Positions 23,992-34,382 of a stretch of 64,000 nucleotides of DNA are shown here, one piece after another. The stretch spans positions 13,125,501 to 13,189,500 of the forward strand of contig NC_041830.1 of assembly GCF_900964775.1 (NCBI RefSeq). Reading direction: 5' to 3'. The position numbers and the translations under genes are program-made. The DNA is from Scleropages formosus (taxonomy: Eukaryota > Chordata > Actinopteri > Osteoglossiformes > Osteoglossidae). Every line of letters begins with the position of its first letter. Position 1 is the first letter of the stretch. Below the pieces are notes generated by a model. The model did no database searches. It saw only the letters and a list, made by a program, of their open reading frames with translations, and had not been told where the DNA came from.

Positions 23992-26282
23992 CTATGTCTT
24001 TGATACGAACACTTTTATGGAGCATATTTGCAGAGGAACAGCGGGATCAATAGAAATGAAGAATGGAAAAACCTTCTCAGTAAATCTGTGTGTAAAAGTG
24101 TAGAGAGGAGTGTTGTCACTGGGGTCAGAGAACGACACTTCCCCCCTGTCCCAGTCCAGCTGTACCCTCATCTTCTGGGGTTTCTTCACCACTGTGAGAT
24201 GGGTGGGGGGTGAAGTCTCTGCTCTGTATTCTCCTTTATTCTGCACGACACACCACAGTCCTTCTGCTGGGTGTTGAGGGAACTCCTCCTTCCTTTTGAT
24301 GGACTCTTTAACCACACCCAGACACCAAAAATCTGTCTCCCCAACATGTACATCCCAGCTGTGTTTCCCTGAGCTGAATCCCTCGGAACCCAGAACAGAC
24401 ACCCATGTAAGCCTCTCTGGGTTCTCAGGAAGCTGTTGTGTCTCATCACTGTATCTCACACTGGTCAGATCCTCAGACACTATGAGATCTGGATGTGCTG
24501 TATTGGGGTCCAGAATCACAGGAGCTGGAGGGAAAGAGACACAGAGACATTAGTAGTGACCTGTACAGAAGGACACTGTCAGACATGGAGTCACTGACAA
24601 ATCTGCACCCAGGACTCACTGTACTGAACAACGTCCAGCATCTTCTCCCACACTCTGTACTTCAGGTTGCCCAGGTGTTTGGCCACATTAATCAGGGCTC
24701 CTGGAACCTCCTCTGGATCCTTCACTCTCACTTGGGATCTGCAGTGATGTTCAACAGTCACTTCTGAGTCTCCTGTCTTTTTGACTTCATTACCACAATT
24801 TAGTTCAGCTCAGTATCTTTATAATGAATTATATTGTTTTTCAAAGTAGTGGTTTTATTGTGCTCTTCAAGATTCAACCAGTGTGCTCACCTTACACCAC
24901 ACACACAATAAATCTGAATCATGGTTACATGTGAAATATGTGCTATGAGACCTATTTCAGACCAGCAGCAAAGAGGTACTTTAATTACCTTTCTTTAATG
25001 TCCTTGTAGTTCTGGAAAGGAGTAAAAGAACAGTTATTATGGGTTTACCTTCAGAAATAAGAAAAACATAAAACATTGAATAGCTGAATAATATGAAGAC
25101 AATTTGACACAAACACAAGATGATTAATGACCTGCAGGAACGAAACGTCTTCAGCTCCCAGCTCCCGTTCTATGGCTCTGATGGTCCCTGAAAGGGATGA
25201 AATCTCTTGTGTCATCTTCTCAATCTTCTCCTTCATCGTGTCACTCTTGTGCTCCTCTTCCTCCCTCAGTTCAGCTATCCTGGCTGTCTCTTCATCCTTG
25301 AGGAACTGGTGAAGTTTCTCAAACTGCTCCTTGATCTGTCTCTCTGTGTTCTGTTGTTGGTTCTGCAGTGAAAACCATTCAGTGTCATCAGGTCCATGTC
25401 CATCACTCTAACATGTATTTCCACAGTGAACACGGTAAACTGTACCTTGATGTGCTCTGCTATTTCTTCCCATGTTTTCTTTACTTTAGTAAAGACTTCC
25501 AGCTTCTCCTGCAGCGGATTCAATGTTGTCCTCAGTTCCTCCTGGAAGAACGAAATGGTTCAGTAAATGTATTAAAATTTACACTGAGCATAGTGAACAC
25601 AGACTGTACCAGAGCTCTACTGTGGACAGAGAGGAATTACACTGGTCAGGTCACTGCTTCTACATACAGTAAACACAGTATCTGTGGTAAAAATCAAGAG
25701 CTGTGAGGGGAGCTTCCGATGGTCTGTGAAAATGACTGTTCACTTTAATGTCAGGGAAGATAAACTTGTTATAGAACAGCTGTTTAAATTGATCTTCACT
25801 CATTTTTCATATCGTTCAGACATTTATACCATATTATACTATTTTCTTGTAAAATTGTTAAATGTTCATCTTACCTTGTATTTTTTTCCTGCTTCCTGGA
25901 CTGGTCGCAGTTTGTGGTTTTCATGAGTTTCTGAGGTTTGACACACAACGCACACAGGAGCCTGGTCATCCAAACAGAAGAGTTTGAGTTTCTCGTTGTG
26001 CAGATGGCACAGAACTTCAGATCCTGCTGCAGCTCTCTGACTTCTCTCATGTAAGAAGGCCTCACATGTGTTCTTTAGAGCCAGGTTGAGAGGAGGCTCA
26101 TCCATAGAAGACTTCCTCCTACACACTGGACATTCCCGAGAGCTCTTCTCCTCCCAGTACTTCTCCAGACAGTCTTTACAGAAGCTGTGGCTACACTTGA
26201 GGAGGACAACAGGATCCCTGTAGATGTCACAGCACATGGGACAGGAGAGCTCCTCTTCCAGAACAGAGATCTTGGATGCCAT
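23992..26282 (-). CDS. TRIM gene 3: RING/B-box/coiled-coil/PRY-SPRY E3 ligase (TRIM35/A33-like)
   Basis: Exons in transcript order are 25875-26282, 25446-25541, 25132-25362, 24989-25011, 24620-24738 and 23992-24524. They total 1410 nt, or 469 residues. All donors are GT and the first is a good GTAAGA. The start [14 protein letters not shown] is shared with gene 1. The RING has one extra Val (DPVVLLKC). B-box, coiled coil and linker are nearly identical to gene 1, including intron sequence such as 24780-25110 against 15690-16030. The SPRY exon differs strongly in the middle: [13 protein letters not shown] and [11 protein letters not shown] replace [13 protein letters not shown] and [10 protein letters not shown]. 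Those are the loops that contact targets in other TRIM SPRY domains. The exon 5 region is nearly identical to that of gene 4. Confidence 0.9.
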
Positions 26283-26332
26283 TTCTTCAGAGGTACAGTC
26301 CGTCTGCAGCTGTTTAATGGCCTCTGGTCATT

Positions 26333-26345
26333 GTTTCACTTTCAC
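26333..26345 (-). promoter_or_regulatory. ISRE/IRF site upstream of TRIM gene 3
   Basis: On the minus strand it reads GTGAAAGTGAAAC, containing a perfect GAAANNGAAA core, 51 bp upstream of the ATG at 26282. The flanks match the gene 1 site. Confidence 0.65.
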
Positions 26346-26529
26346 TTCTTCTATTTTTTGTCTATGCAAGTTACAATCAAAAGAGTATGTTTTCAAGGAC
26401 CTGTATTATTTGTGATTTCCTCCTTGTTTCTTCTGGAAACACCTTTGAAAAACAGGTGTAATCTACAAAGTTGTTAAAGGAACAGAATCATTCTGTAGCT
26501 GCTGCTTTTTTAACGAGCTATTCTTTCAT

Positions 26530-26740
26530 AGGGACAGCCTGTAGCGTAGTAGTTTGAACAACTGCCTTTGGACCCAAAGGTGGCAGGTTTGAGTCTCATG
26601 TTCAGCTGTAGTACCCTTAAGCAAGGTACTCCTTCTCAATTGCTCCAGTAAAATTACCCTGCTGTATAAATGGGTAAATAATTGTAACCTGAACATTATA
26701 AGTTGCTTTGGAGAAAAGCATCAGGTAAATCTATCATTAT
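26530..26740 (+). mobile_element. tRNA-derived SINE, family A
   Basis: This is one of the best preserved copies. The head is CAGCCTGTAGCGTAGTAGTTTGA and box B-like GGTTTGAGTCTC follows. Then come ATTGCTCCAGTAAAATTACCC, GTATAAATGGGTAAATAATTG and the tail AAGTTGCTTTGGAGAAAAGC. Confidence 0.8.
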
Positions 26741-26744
26741 AATG

Positions 26745-27217
26745 CTGCAACCTTTGCACAAACAAATACTTTTCCAAACCTCTGCAAAATGTCATTTAAA
26801 ATTCGTGCATCACTCATACTCCTTCTGTGCAATACACACACTAAACTAATGGTTTGTGTGAGGTGTGTGTCTCTGTGTTTTGAATCTTTCTCTTTCACAC
26901 TGAACTGTAGAGGGAGTCTCGCCTCCTCACCCACCAGGGAAACTCCACTGGTACAAATGTGATGATGGAAATAACACTGATTTTCAGCAAGAAAGCAAAC
27001 ATGTGCATCATAATAAAAGTTTATTACAGGTAAACTTGTTCGAGCTGTGTGGACACACAGTGTAAAGACAGTATTTAGAATTCTTAATGAGTAAGAAGGA
27101 AACATGGGATTACCAACATTTCTACATGCGCAAAGAAATATTTAACTGAGTTTGAAAACGGTTGCTAAACAAAATGTTTAAAGTGAAGTGGTAATAATAA
27201 TATCAGTGAGAATATAC
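26745..27217. other. Intergenic, TRIM genes 3-4
   Basis: A minus-strand open frame at 26737-27105 has no recognised family, no splice context and low complexity in part. I read it as non-coding. Nothing else was identified before the LTR-like element at 27218. Confidence 0.45.
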
Positions 27218-27557
27218 TGTCATGGTTGCGCTTAGCAAGGACTGACTCAAGCGCAGAGTTGTCGTACACCGATGTTTAATAAAGCCAAATCAGAATCCAA
27301 AAGCAAAGTCGAGGGACAGGCGTGGAACAGGCGATCAGTAAACGTAGTACAGCGGGCTAAGCAAAGAACGTGGTCGGGAATACACAGGCAAAGGTCGATG
27401 TCGGAATAGGTTCACAGCGGCACGGTTCGAGGGGAAACAAAGGAGATAAAAAAAAAACAAGGTTCCGCAGCTGGGCTTCTTCGGCTTCCCTCTTTATTGC
27501 CGTTCCTATTAGGAAACGGCAGGTGTCGCCGATGTGCCGGCTGCGGGAGACGTGACA
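27218..27557 (-). mobile_element. Solo LTR-like fossil, about 340 bp
   Basis: On the minus strand it starts TGTCACGTCTCC and ends ACCATGACA, again with TG...CA termini. An ATTAAA-type poly(A) signal lies near the 3' end. It is a lone LTR with no internal region, lying 24 bp beyond the stop codon of TRIM gene 4, so it probably lies within that gene's 3' UTR. It is unrelated in sequence to the LTR at 23.2 kb. The family is unresolved. Confidence 0.5.
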
Positions 27558-27580
27558 GAATACATTGTTTTACATCACTG

Positions 27581-30500
27581 TCATGTGCAATCATTTACTG
27601 GGCAAACTTTCAGTGGTATAGAAACACTACCGGGAAAGAAGATGGGAAAAACCTTCTCCTTAAATCTCTGTTTAAAAGTGTAGAGAGGAGTGTTATGACT
27701 GGGGTCAGAGAACGACAGTTGGCCCCCGTCCCAGTCCAACTGTACCCTGATCTTCTGGGGTTTCTTCACCACTTTGAGACGGGTGGGAGGTGAGGTCAGC
27801 GCTGTGTAGCTGGTATCAGACAGTCCGATACACCACAGCTCACCTTGAGGGTTCCAATGGGCATTTCCTCTCCTGTTTACGGATTCTTTAACCACACCCA
27901 GAAACCAGTGGTAGACACCCCCGACTTGTACATCCCAGCTGTGTTTCCCTGAGCTGAATCCTTCAGAGCCCAGAACACATCTGCATGGGTCAAACCTCTC
28001 TGGGTTAAGAGGAAGCTGTTTCCGATAACTGCATCTCACACTGGTCAGATCCTCAGATAGCCTGAGGTTTGGATGTGCTGTATTGGGGTCCAGAATCACA
28101 GGAGCTGAAGGGAAAGAGACGCAGAGACATTAGTAGTGACCTGTACAGAAGGACACTGTCAGACATGGAGTCACTGACAAATCTGCACCCAGGACTCACT
28201 GTACTGAACAACGTCCAGCATCTTCTCCCACACTCTGTACTTCAGGTTGCCCAGGTGTTTGGCCACATTAATCAGGGCTCCTGGAACCTCCTCTGGATCC
28301 TTCACTCTCACTTGGGATCTGCAGTGATGTTCAACGGTCACTTCTGAGTTTCCTGTCTTTTTGACTTCATTACAATAATTATCTTAATTGTGAAATGCAT
28401 TGTTTTTCAAAGCAGTTCTTTTATTGTTCACTTATTCATAACTCAACTAGTGGCTTCACCTGACACCACACACACACACATTGACACACACACCATAAAT
28501 CTGAAATCATGGTTACATGTGAAATATGTACTAAGGGACCTATTTCAGACTAGCGGTAAAGAAATACTTTAAATATCTTTCTTTAATGTCCTTGTAGTTC
28601 TGAAAAGGAGTAAAATACAGTTATTATGGGTTTACCTTCAGAAATAAGAAAAACATAAAACACTGAATAGCTGAATAATATGAAGACAATTTGACACAAA
28701 CACAAGATGATTAATGACCTGCAGGAACGAGACGTCTTCAGCTCCCAGCTCCCGTTCTACGGCTCTGATGGTCTCTGAAAGGGATGAAATCTCTTGTGTC
28801 ATCTTCTCAATCTTCTCCTTCATCATGTCACTCTTGTGCTCCTCTTCCTCCCTCAGTTCAGCTATCCTGGCTGCCTCTTCATCCTTGAGGAACTGGTGAA
28901 GTTGCTCAAACTCCTTCTTTAAGCGATTGTCTGTGTGCTGGTTTTAAGGAAACAAGAAGTGTTTGTCTCTATGTCATAAAGTCTGACTTTATCAAATTTG
29001 ACCCTGAAGTTCCTGCATTAATCACCTGTTCGAAAGAAGCATCTTGACACCTGAACTCCTCTCCTGTGGCTCTGCTTTTTTGTGATGGTTTCCCAAAAAT
29101 CATCATATGAATCTCCTTCTCTTCCTCCCTCAGGACAGTTATCCTGGATTCTTCAACATGCTTGAGAAACTGGTGAACTTTCTCTAACTGCGCTTCTATC
29201 TGGCTCTCTGTGTGATCCTCTTGTATCTGAAACGCAGAACAGTTTTCACAGTATGCTCATTTATTGCGTGGTAAAACATGATTTAAGAAATTATTGTTCA
29301 GAATACCTTGATGTGATCTGCTATTTCTTCACAGATCTGCTTTGCTTCGGTAAACATTTCCAGCTTCCCCTGCAGCAGGTTTAATGCATCCTTGAGTTCT
29401 TTCTGAAACATAGATTTAATAAATCCGTCATGTCTAGAATAATAGAACCTAAGACAAATCTTTTCTGGGTGACCAGACAGCATTTTTTACATGCATGTAA
29501 AAGACAAAATATGTTTCTTATATATAGGGGTGCAGTGGCACAGTGGGTTGGACTGCAGTCCTGCTCTCCGGTGGGTCTGGGGTTCGAGTCCCGCTAGGGG
29601 TGCCTTGCGACGGACTGGCGTCCCGTCCTGGGTATGTCCCCTCCCCCTCCGGCCTTATGCCCTGTGTTACCGGGTAGGCTCTGGTTCCCCGTGACCCTGT
29701 ATGGGACAAGCGGTTCTGAAAATGTGTGTGTGTGTTTCTTATATGACTTCAAAAAACATGAATGAATTATTATTAAAATTTGGAAATCTGGAAATAGTGC
29801 GGTGAACTACATATAAGAGCTTATTCTATTTTTTTTCTTACACGATAATTTCTGCAGCTGGGTAAACTGGCACAAAATTAACCTGAACTGATACATTTCA
29901 ACAAGTAGGAAATTCAGAGTGTTGTGACAATGTACAATAGCACTGTATTGTATGTATAGAGCAGTTTCAATAGTGAGAAAATGAAAGTGAAAGCAGGAAA
30001 AAAACTGAACCAAACGTACGTAACAGCGATGACTGGCAAACACTGAAGGGAAATGATGAAATGAATATGATACATGCACACAGTTTCTAAATGGAAAACA
30101 TCCCCCAAAATAGAGGCAAAAATCTTATTTGTGATGACATGTTCAAAAACGGAGAAAAACCTATCCCTTCGTTGTCCAAACTCATGTAACCTTGGACCAA
30201 AATATATTTACAGAAAAGTAATGCTAATATTAAAATACATAGCTTTATAGGGAAAAGATTAATCAACTCAAACCTTGTACTCATCTGCAATGTCTTGGAC
30301 CGGTTGCAGTTTGTGGTTTTTGTGTGTTTCTGACGTTTGACACACAAGACACACAGGAACCTGGTCGTCCAAACAGAAGAGTTTGAGTTTCTCGTTGTGC
30401 AGATGGCAGAGAACGTCAGTCCCTGCTGCAGCTCCCTGACTTCTTTCCTGTGAGAAGATCTCAGACATGTTGTTCAGAGCCAAGTTCAGAGGAGGATCAT

Positions 30501-30678
30501 CTGTAGAAGTTCGCCTACACACTGGACATTCCCGAGAGCTCTTCTCCTCCCAGCTCTTCTCCAGACAGTCTTTACAGAAGCTGTGGCTACACTTGAGGAG
30601 GACAACAGGATCCCTGTAGATGTCACAGCACACGGGACAGGAGAGCTCCTCTTCCAGGACAGATCTCCCGGACGCCAT
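27581..30678 (-). CDS. TRIM gene 4: RING/B-box/SPRY ligase with a duplicated coiled-coil exon and altered splice sites
   Basis: Proposed exons in transcript order are 30274-30678, 29307-29402, 29026-29226, 28719-28937, 28568-28599, 28200-28318 and 27581-28104. They total 1596 nt, or 531 residues. RING and B-box are intact (start [14 protein letters not shown]). Unlike its neighbours it has two exons of the 77-codon coiled-coil type. The first (67 codons) is strongly diverged. The second (73 codons) is nearly identical to genes 1 and 3 but uses an acceptor shifted inward. The 23-nt exon has lost its GT donor (AT at 28576-28575); a GTATTT donor nine bases further keeps the frame and adds three residues. 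The SPRY is open ([24 protein letters not shown]) with a distinct C-terminus (KVCPVNDCT). It may be functional, chimeric or starting to decay. An in-frame ATG at 30747 is not used by homology. Confidence 0.78.
29527..29737 (+). mobile_element. tRNA-derived SINE, family B, near full length
   Basis: It lies in intron 1 of TRIM gene 4, opposite in orientation. It has TGGCACAGTGGGTTGG (A box), GGTTCGAGTCCC (box B), GCGACGGACTGGCGTCCCG and the CCCCTCCCCCTCCGG body. It ends CAAGCGGTTCTGAAAATG followed by a short TG run, and is a good reference copy for the family. Confidence 0.88.
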
Positions 30679-30723
30679 TCCTCCACAGGTACAGTCTGTC
30701 TGTAATGACTTCTCATATCTCAC

Positions 30724-30737
30724 AGTTTTAGTTTCAC
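30724..30737 (-). promoter_or_regulatory. ISRE-like site upstream of TRIM gene 4
   Basis: The plus strand reads AGTTTTAGTTTCAC, one mismatch from the AGTTTCNNTTTC ISRE consensus. It lies 46-59 bp upstream of the ATG at 30678, the same position as in the paralogues. It would be coding if the upstream ATG at 30747 were used, which supports the downstream start. Confidence 0.5.
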
Positions 30738-30997
30738 TTGCAGCCATAGGTGGGAACTAAGTGCAAGTGCAATATTTGCATAGTTAAATGACATTGTTCT
30801 GCTTGAACTTTGTCCTATCCTCTAGGTCATATATTTGTCAGTACAGTAACTAAATAAATATTAACCACGCAGAAGACATTTGATACACTTGAATGTACCA
30901 CTTCTTGAAACAGTGAACGTTTTATTTTCAACAAGCATTGTAACAGATTTTTAAACTTCATGTATTTCACTGGCATTTTTCTTCAAGCTGACAGTTT

Positions 30998-31140
30998 TTT
31001 ACTTATAGAGCTGGGTAATTTTACTGGAGTAATTCAGGGTAAGTACCTTTCTAAAACATACAACACCGGAGGTGGGAAGTGATCCAGCAATCTTTGGCTC
31101 TCAAGGTAGCAGCTCTACCCATTGTTGTATTTGGTGCCCC
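30998..31140 (-). mobile_element. tRNA-derived SINE, family A, partial, minus orientation
   Basis: On plus it reads AGAGCTGGGTAATTTTACTGGAGTAATTC, then AGGGTAAGTACCTT and GGAGGTGGGAAGTGATCC. It ends with AGGTAGCAGCTCTACCCATTG. The tail module is missing, so the copy is truncated. Confidence 0.7.
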
Positions 31141-31294
31141 AGTAACCCATACTTCAAATATTTGCATTCAATTATAAATTACATTTTAGTGAGAGCCACA
31201 CATGGATTTAACAGATTTACAAGTGAATATAGATATTTGGGTTATGTTTACAGGGATTTAATTGTCATGTCATTAAAGATGATTCCTTGGGACA

Positions 31295-33857
31295 CTATTT
31301 CACTGTAATGGATACTTTCACCTGGCAGATTTGTAGGGCAATAGAACTACTATGAGTAAAGAAGAGAGGAAAAACCTTCTCAGTAAATCTGTGTTTAAAA
31401 GTGTAGAGAGAAGTGTTGTCACTGGGGTCAGAGAATGACACTTCCCCCCTGTCCCAGTCCAGCTGCACCCTGATCTTCTGCGGTTTCCTCCTTAACGTGA
31501 GTCGGGTGGGATGTGAGGTCAGTGCCGTGTATTTCCCCGCACAAAACCACACACACCACACTCCTTGTCCTGGATTCAGGGGAACGATGCCTTTCCTTTT
31601 TATTGACTTTCTCGCTATACCTAAACACAAGTTATCCACCTCCCCGACTTCTACATCCCATCTGTGTTTCCCTGAGCTGAATCCCTCAGAGCCCAGAACA
31701 TAAGCAGATGGATCAAACCTCTCTGGGTTCTCAGGACCCTGTTGATTATTGTTACTGTATCTCACACTGGTCAGATCTTCATACAGTATTAGGTGCTGAT
31801 TTGCTGTATTGGGGTCCAGAATAACAGAAGCTGGAGGGAAAATGAGACGGAGACATCAGTACTTATCAGCACAGCGAAAAGGGTTTTAATTTGTCTTAAA
31901 TTTTAATTTAAAAGTAAGTAAAAAGTCAAAAATTACTCAGGTATTCATTAATTTTTATTCAAACAAGAATTTTTAAATGCTCTGAACAACAGACAATGGT
32001 AACAGCTTCAAAGTACAGTTTAAACATAAAATGTATATATATGTTTTTATTTATTAAAATGCTCATTTGCATCTTTTAAATGGATTAAATCTGCTGTAAT
32101 GTGCAGATTGTCAATTGGACTTATGAAATAAATACAAAACAAACTGATAAAGTGTAGTACAACTGTAGCAGGGATTCAAACTTCTTCATGATCTTATCAG
32201 GGGGATGAGAATTTCCCCCCTGTGGGAGTGTGTTTCTGCCCCCCGCCATGATTCCCGCCCCCAGGACTCACTGTACTGAACAACGTCCAGCATCTTCTCC
32301 CACACTCTGTACTTCAGGTTGCCCAGGTGTTTGGCTACATTAATCAAGGCTCCTGGAACCTCCTCTGGATCCTTCACTCTCAGTGTGCACTGGGCTCTGA
32401 AATGAAATTCAGCAATCAGGTAAATGTTTCCTTCACATTTATTAACATATATGATCAGGTGAATCAACGTTAGATTATCTGCATGGTTATTAATTTAGTT
32501 ATCTGACGTAACACTACGACAGAAGAACTGAAGCATCACATACCTTCTCACTGTGTTCTTGTAATTCTAAAATTAAAAAAAATTATATTATACTTTATCT
32601 AAAACCAACCGTATGATAATAATATAACTTTAGAGCAATTACATTAAGGTCTCTAATGAATTGTTTCCATGGACGTAATAAAAGGAACACAATGTAATAA
32701 AAGTAGTTTATTAGTGAGCGATGTAAATTAAATTAAATGAATGTTGACCCTGATTTCTGTTATTACCTTCAGGAATGAGATATCTTCAGCTCCCAGCTCT
32801 TGTTCTATGGCTTTGATGGTCCCTGAAAGGGATGAAATCTCTTGCGTCATCCTCTCAATCTTCTCCTTCATCATGTCACTCTTGTGCTCCTCTTCCTCCC
32901 TCAGTTCAGCTATCCTGGCTGCCTCTTCATCCTTGAGGAACTGGTGAAGTTTCTCAAACTGCTCCTTGATCTGTCTCTCTGTGTTCTGTTGTTGGTTCTG
33001 CAGTGAAAACCATTCAGTGTCATCAGGTCCATGTCCATCACTCTAGCATGTATTTCCACAGTGAACACGGTAAACTGCACCTTGATGTGTTCTGCTATTT
33101 CTTCCCATGTTTCCTTTACTCTCGTAAAGACTTTCAACTTCCGCTGCAATGTTTTTAGCATCGTCTCAATTTCCTCCTAGAAGAATGAAATAGTTCATTT
33201 TAAATTATGATGCTGAAATTAGTTGTAAGTAGCCTATGTTTTACACAATGATCTTGAGCAAATATTTAAGTCACCAGAGAGCATAACTGTTAGACAGGAC
33301 AGTTCTACAGGATTTAACTTTTTTAAAACATATGCACAGTTCAAAGTCATCTTTCTTGTTTTAACAACGTAAATGTAATGAATATAAATGTAAATGTGAG
33401 TACTAAAGTACTTTTCTTGTAAAACAGTAGCAAGATGACTAACCTTGTTTTTTCTAGTTGCTTCCTTTGCTGGGCGTACTTGATGGTTTTCGTGTGTTTC
33501 TGAGGTTTGGCAGATCACACAGACTGGAGCTTTGTCATCAAAGCAAAAGAGTTTGAGTTTCTCGCCGTGAAGATTGCAGAGTTCTTCAGCCTGCTGATCT
33601 TTACCTGCAGCTCCTTGACTTCTCTGCTGTAAGAAGGCCTCACATGTGTTCCTCAGAGCCAGGTTCAAAGGAGGATGCATCGCAAAAGAAATTCTTCTAC
33701 ACACTGGACATTCCTGGTATACCTTCTCCTGCCAGCTCTTCTCCAGACAGTCTTTACAAAAGCTGTGACTACACTCCAGGACAACAGGATCCTTGTAGAT
33801 GTCACAGCACACAGGACAAGAGAGCTCCTCTTCCAGGACAGAGCACCTGGACGCCAT
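31295..33857 (-). CDS. TRIM gene 5: RING/B-box/coiled-coil/PRY-SPRY E3 ligase
   Basis: Exons in transcript order are 33444-33857, 33081-33176, 32767-32997, 32544-32566, 32272-32396 and 31295-31830. They sum to 1425 nt (474 residues), with good donors and acceptors throughout. The start is [14 protein letters not shown]. The RING is [26 protein letters not shown]. The first exon has a three-codon insertion between RING and B-box ([10 protein letters not shown]), and the linker exon is six bases longer than in its relatives ([10 protein letters not shown] preceded by AQC). Coiled-coil exons are close to genes 1 and 3. SPRY hallmarks are LDPNTA, WDVEVGE and [10 protein letters not shown]. It is the array member nearest GPR17. 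The frame is open throughout and it looks functional. Confidence 0.9.
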
Positions 33858-33900
33858 ATCTTCTGAGCACCAGTCTCTTCAGCTTCACCACGGCTTCCTA

Positions 33901-33912
33901 ACTTTCACTTTG
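33901..33912 (-). promoter_or_regulatory. ISRE-like site upstream of TRIM gene 5
   Basis: The plus strand reads ACTTTCACTTTG, one mismatch from TTTCNNTTTC. It lies 44-55 bp upstream of the ATG at 33857, at the position conserved among the five genes. Confidence 0.5.
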
Positions 33913-34092
33913 TTCTGTCTTATTTCACCCATTTCAGTTAAAGAAGTTAAATCTTAGACCTGTTATTCTTTGAGAATTTGAAATGAAATCCTTAAACCCT
34001 AGTTTTAGTCAATCGTACTTTGGTTATTTTTGTTTTTCTTTTTTTAATTTTTTTACATATTTTCAACAATGAATGTCAAGTGTCATGCTTAC

Positions 34093-34149
34093 CTTCCCCT
34101 CTTCCTTCTTCCTGTTTCAGGCTCTTCAGACAGACATCATTCAATGCCT
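34093..34149 (-). other. Exon-like 57-nt segment of unknown gene
   Basis: On the minus strand a pyrimidine-rich acceptor (CTCTCTTTCTTCAAAG) is followed by 57 nt open in one phase (ALNDVCLKSLKQEEGRGE). A GTAAGC donor follows. I do not recognise the peptide. It could be a 5' exon of TRIM gene 5, a relic of an older copy, or chance. Confidence 0.25.
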
Positions 34150-34382
34150 CTTTGAAGAAAGAGAGACATCCTGCTGTGTGAACATTAGAATTTTATTTAA
34201 ATGCAAAATATATTTACAGAACCATTTTCTGTGATTGCAATCTTATTTATCTAGGTTGAAATAATCACAGTTAAAGCCCAACAGGAAAGACGAGTACAAA
34301 CCACTCTGCTCTAGCTTGCATGGTGAACATAACACATGTTCACATATCTGCAAAGAATACATGCAATTGCATTTTACATGTA

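Noticed and set aside
26737-27105. 122-codon minus-strand frame between TRIM genes 3 and 4
   Set aside because: Weakly reminiscent of an Ig-like segment in its middle, but lacking the cysteines, splice sites and any supporting neighbour exon.
30679-30747. 23-residue N-terminal extension of TRIM gene 4 from the upstream ATG
   Set aside because: The four paralogues begin at the internal methionine (MAS/MAG), and the extension would run through the ISRE-like promoter motif.
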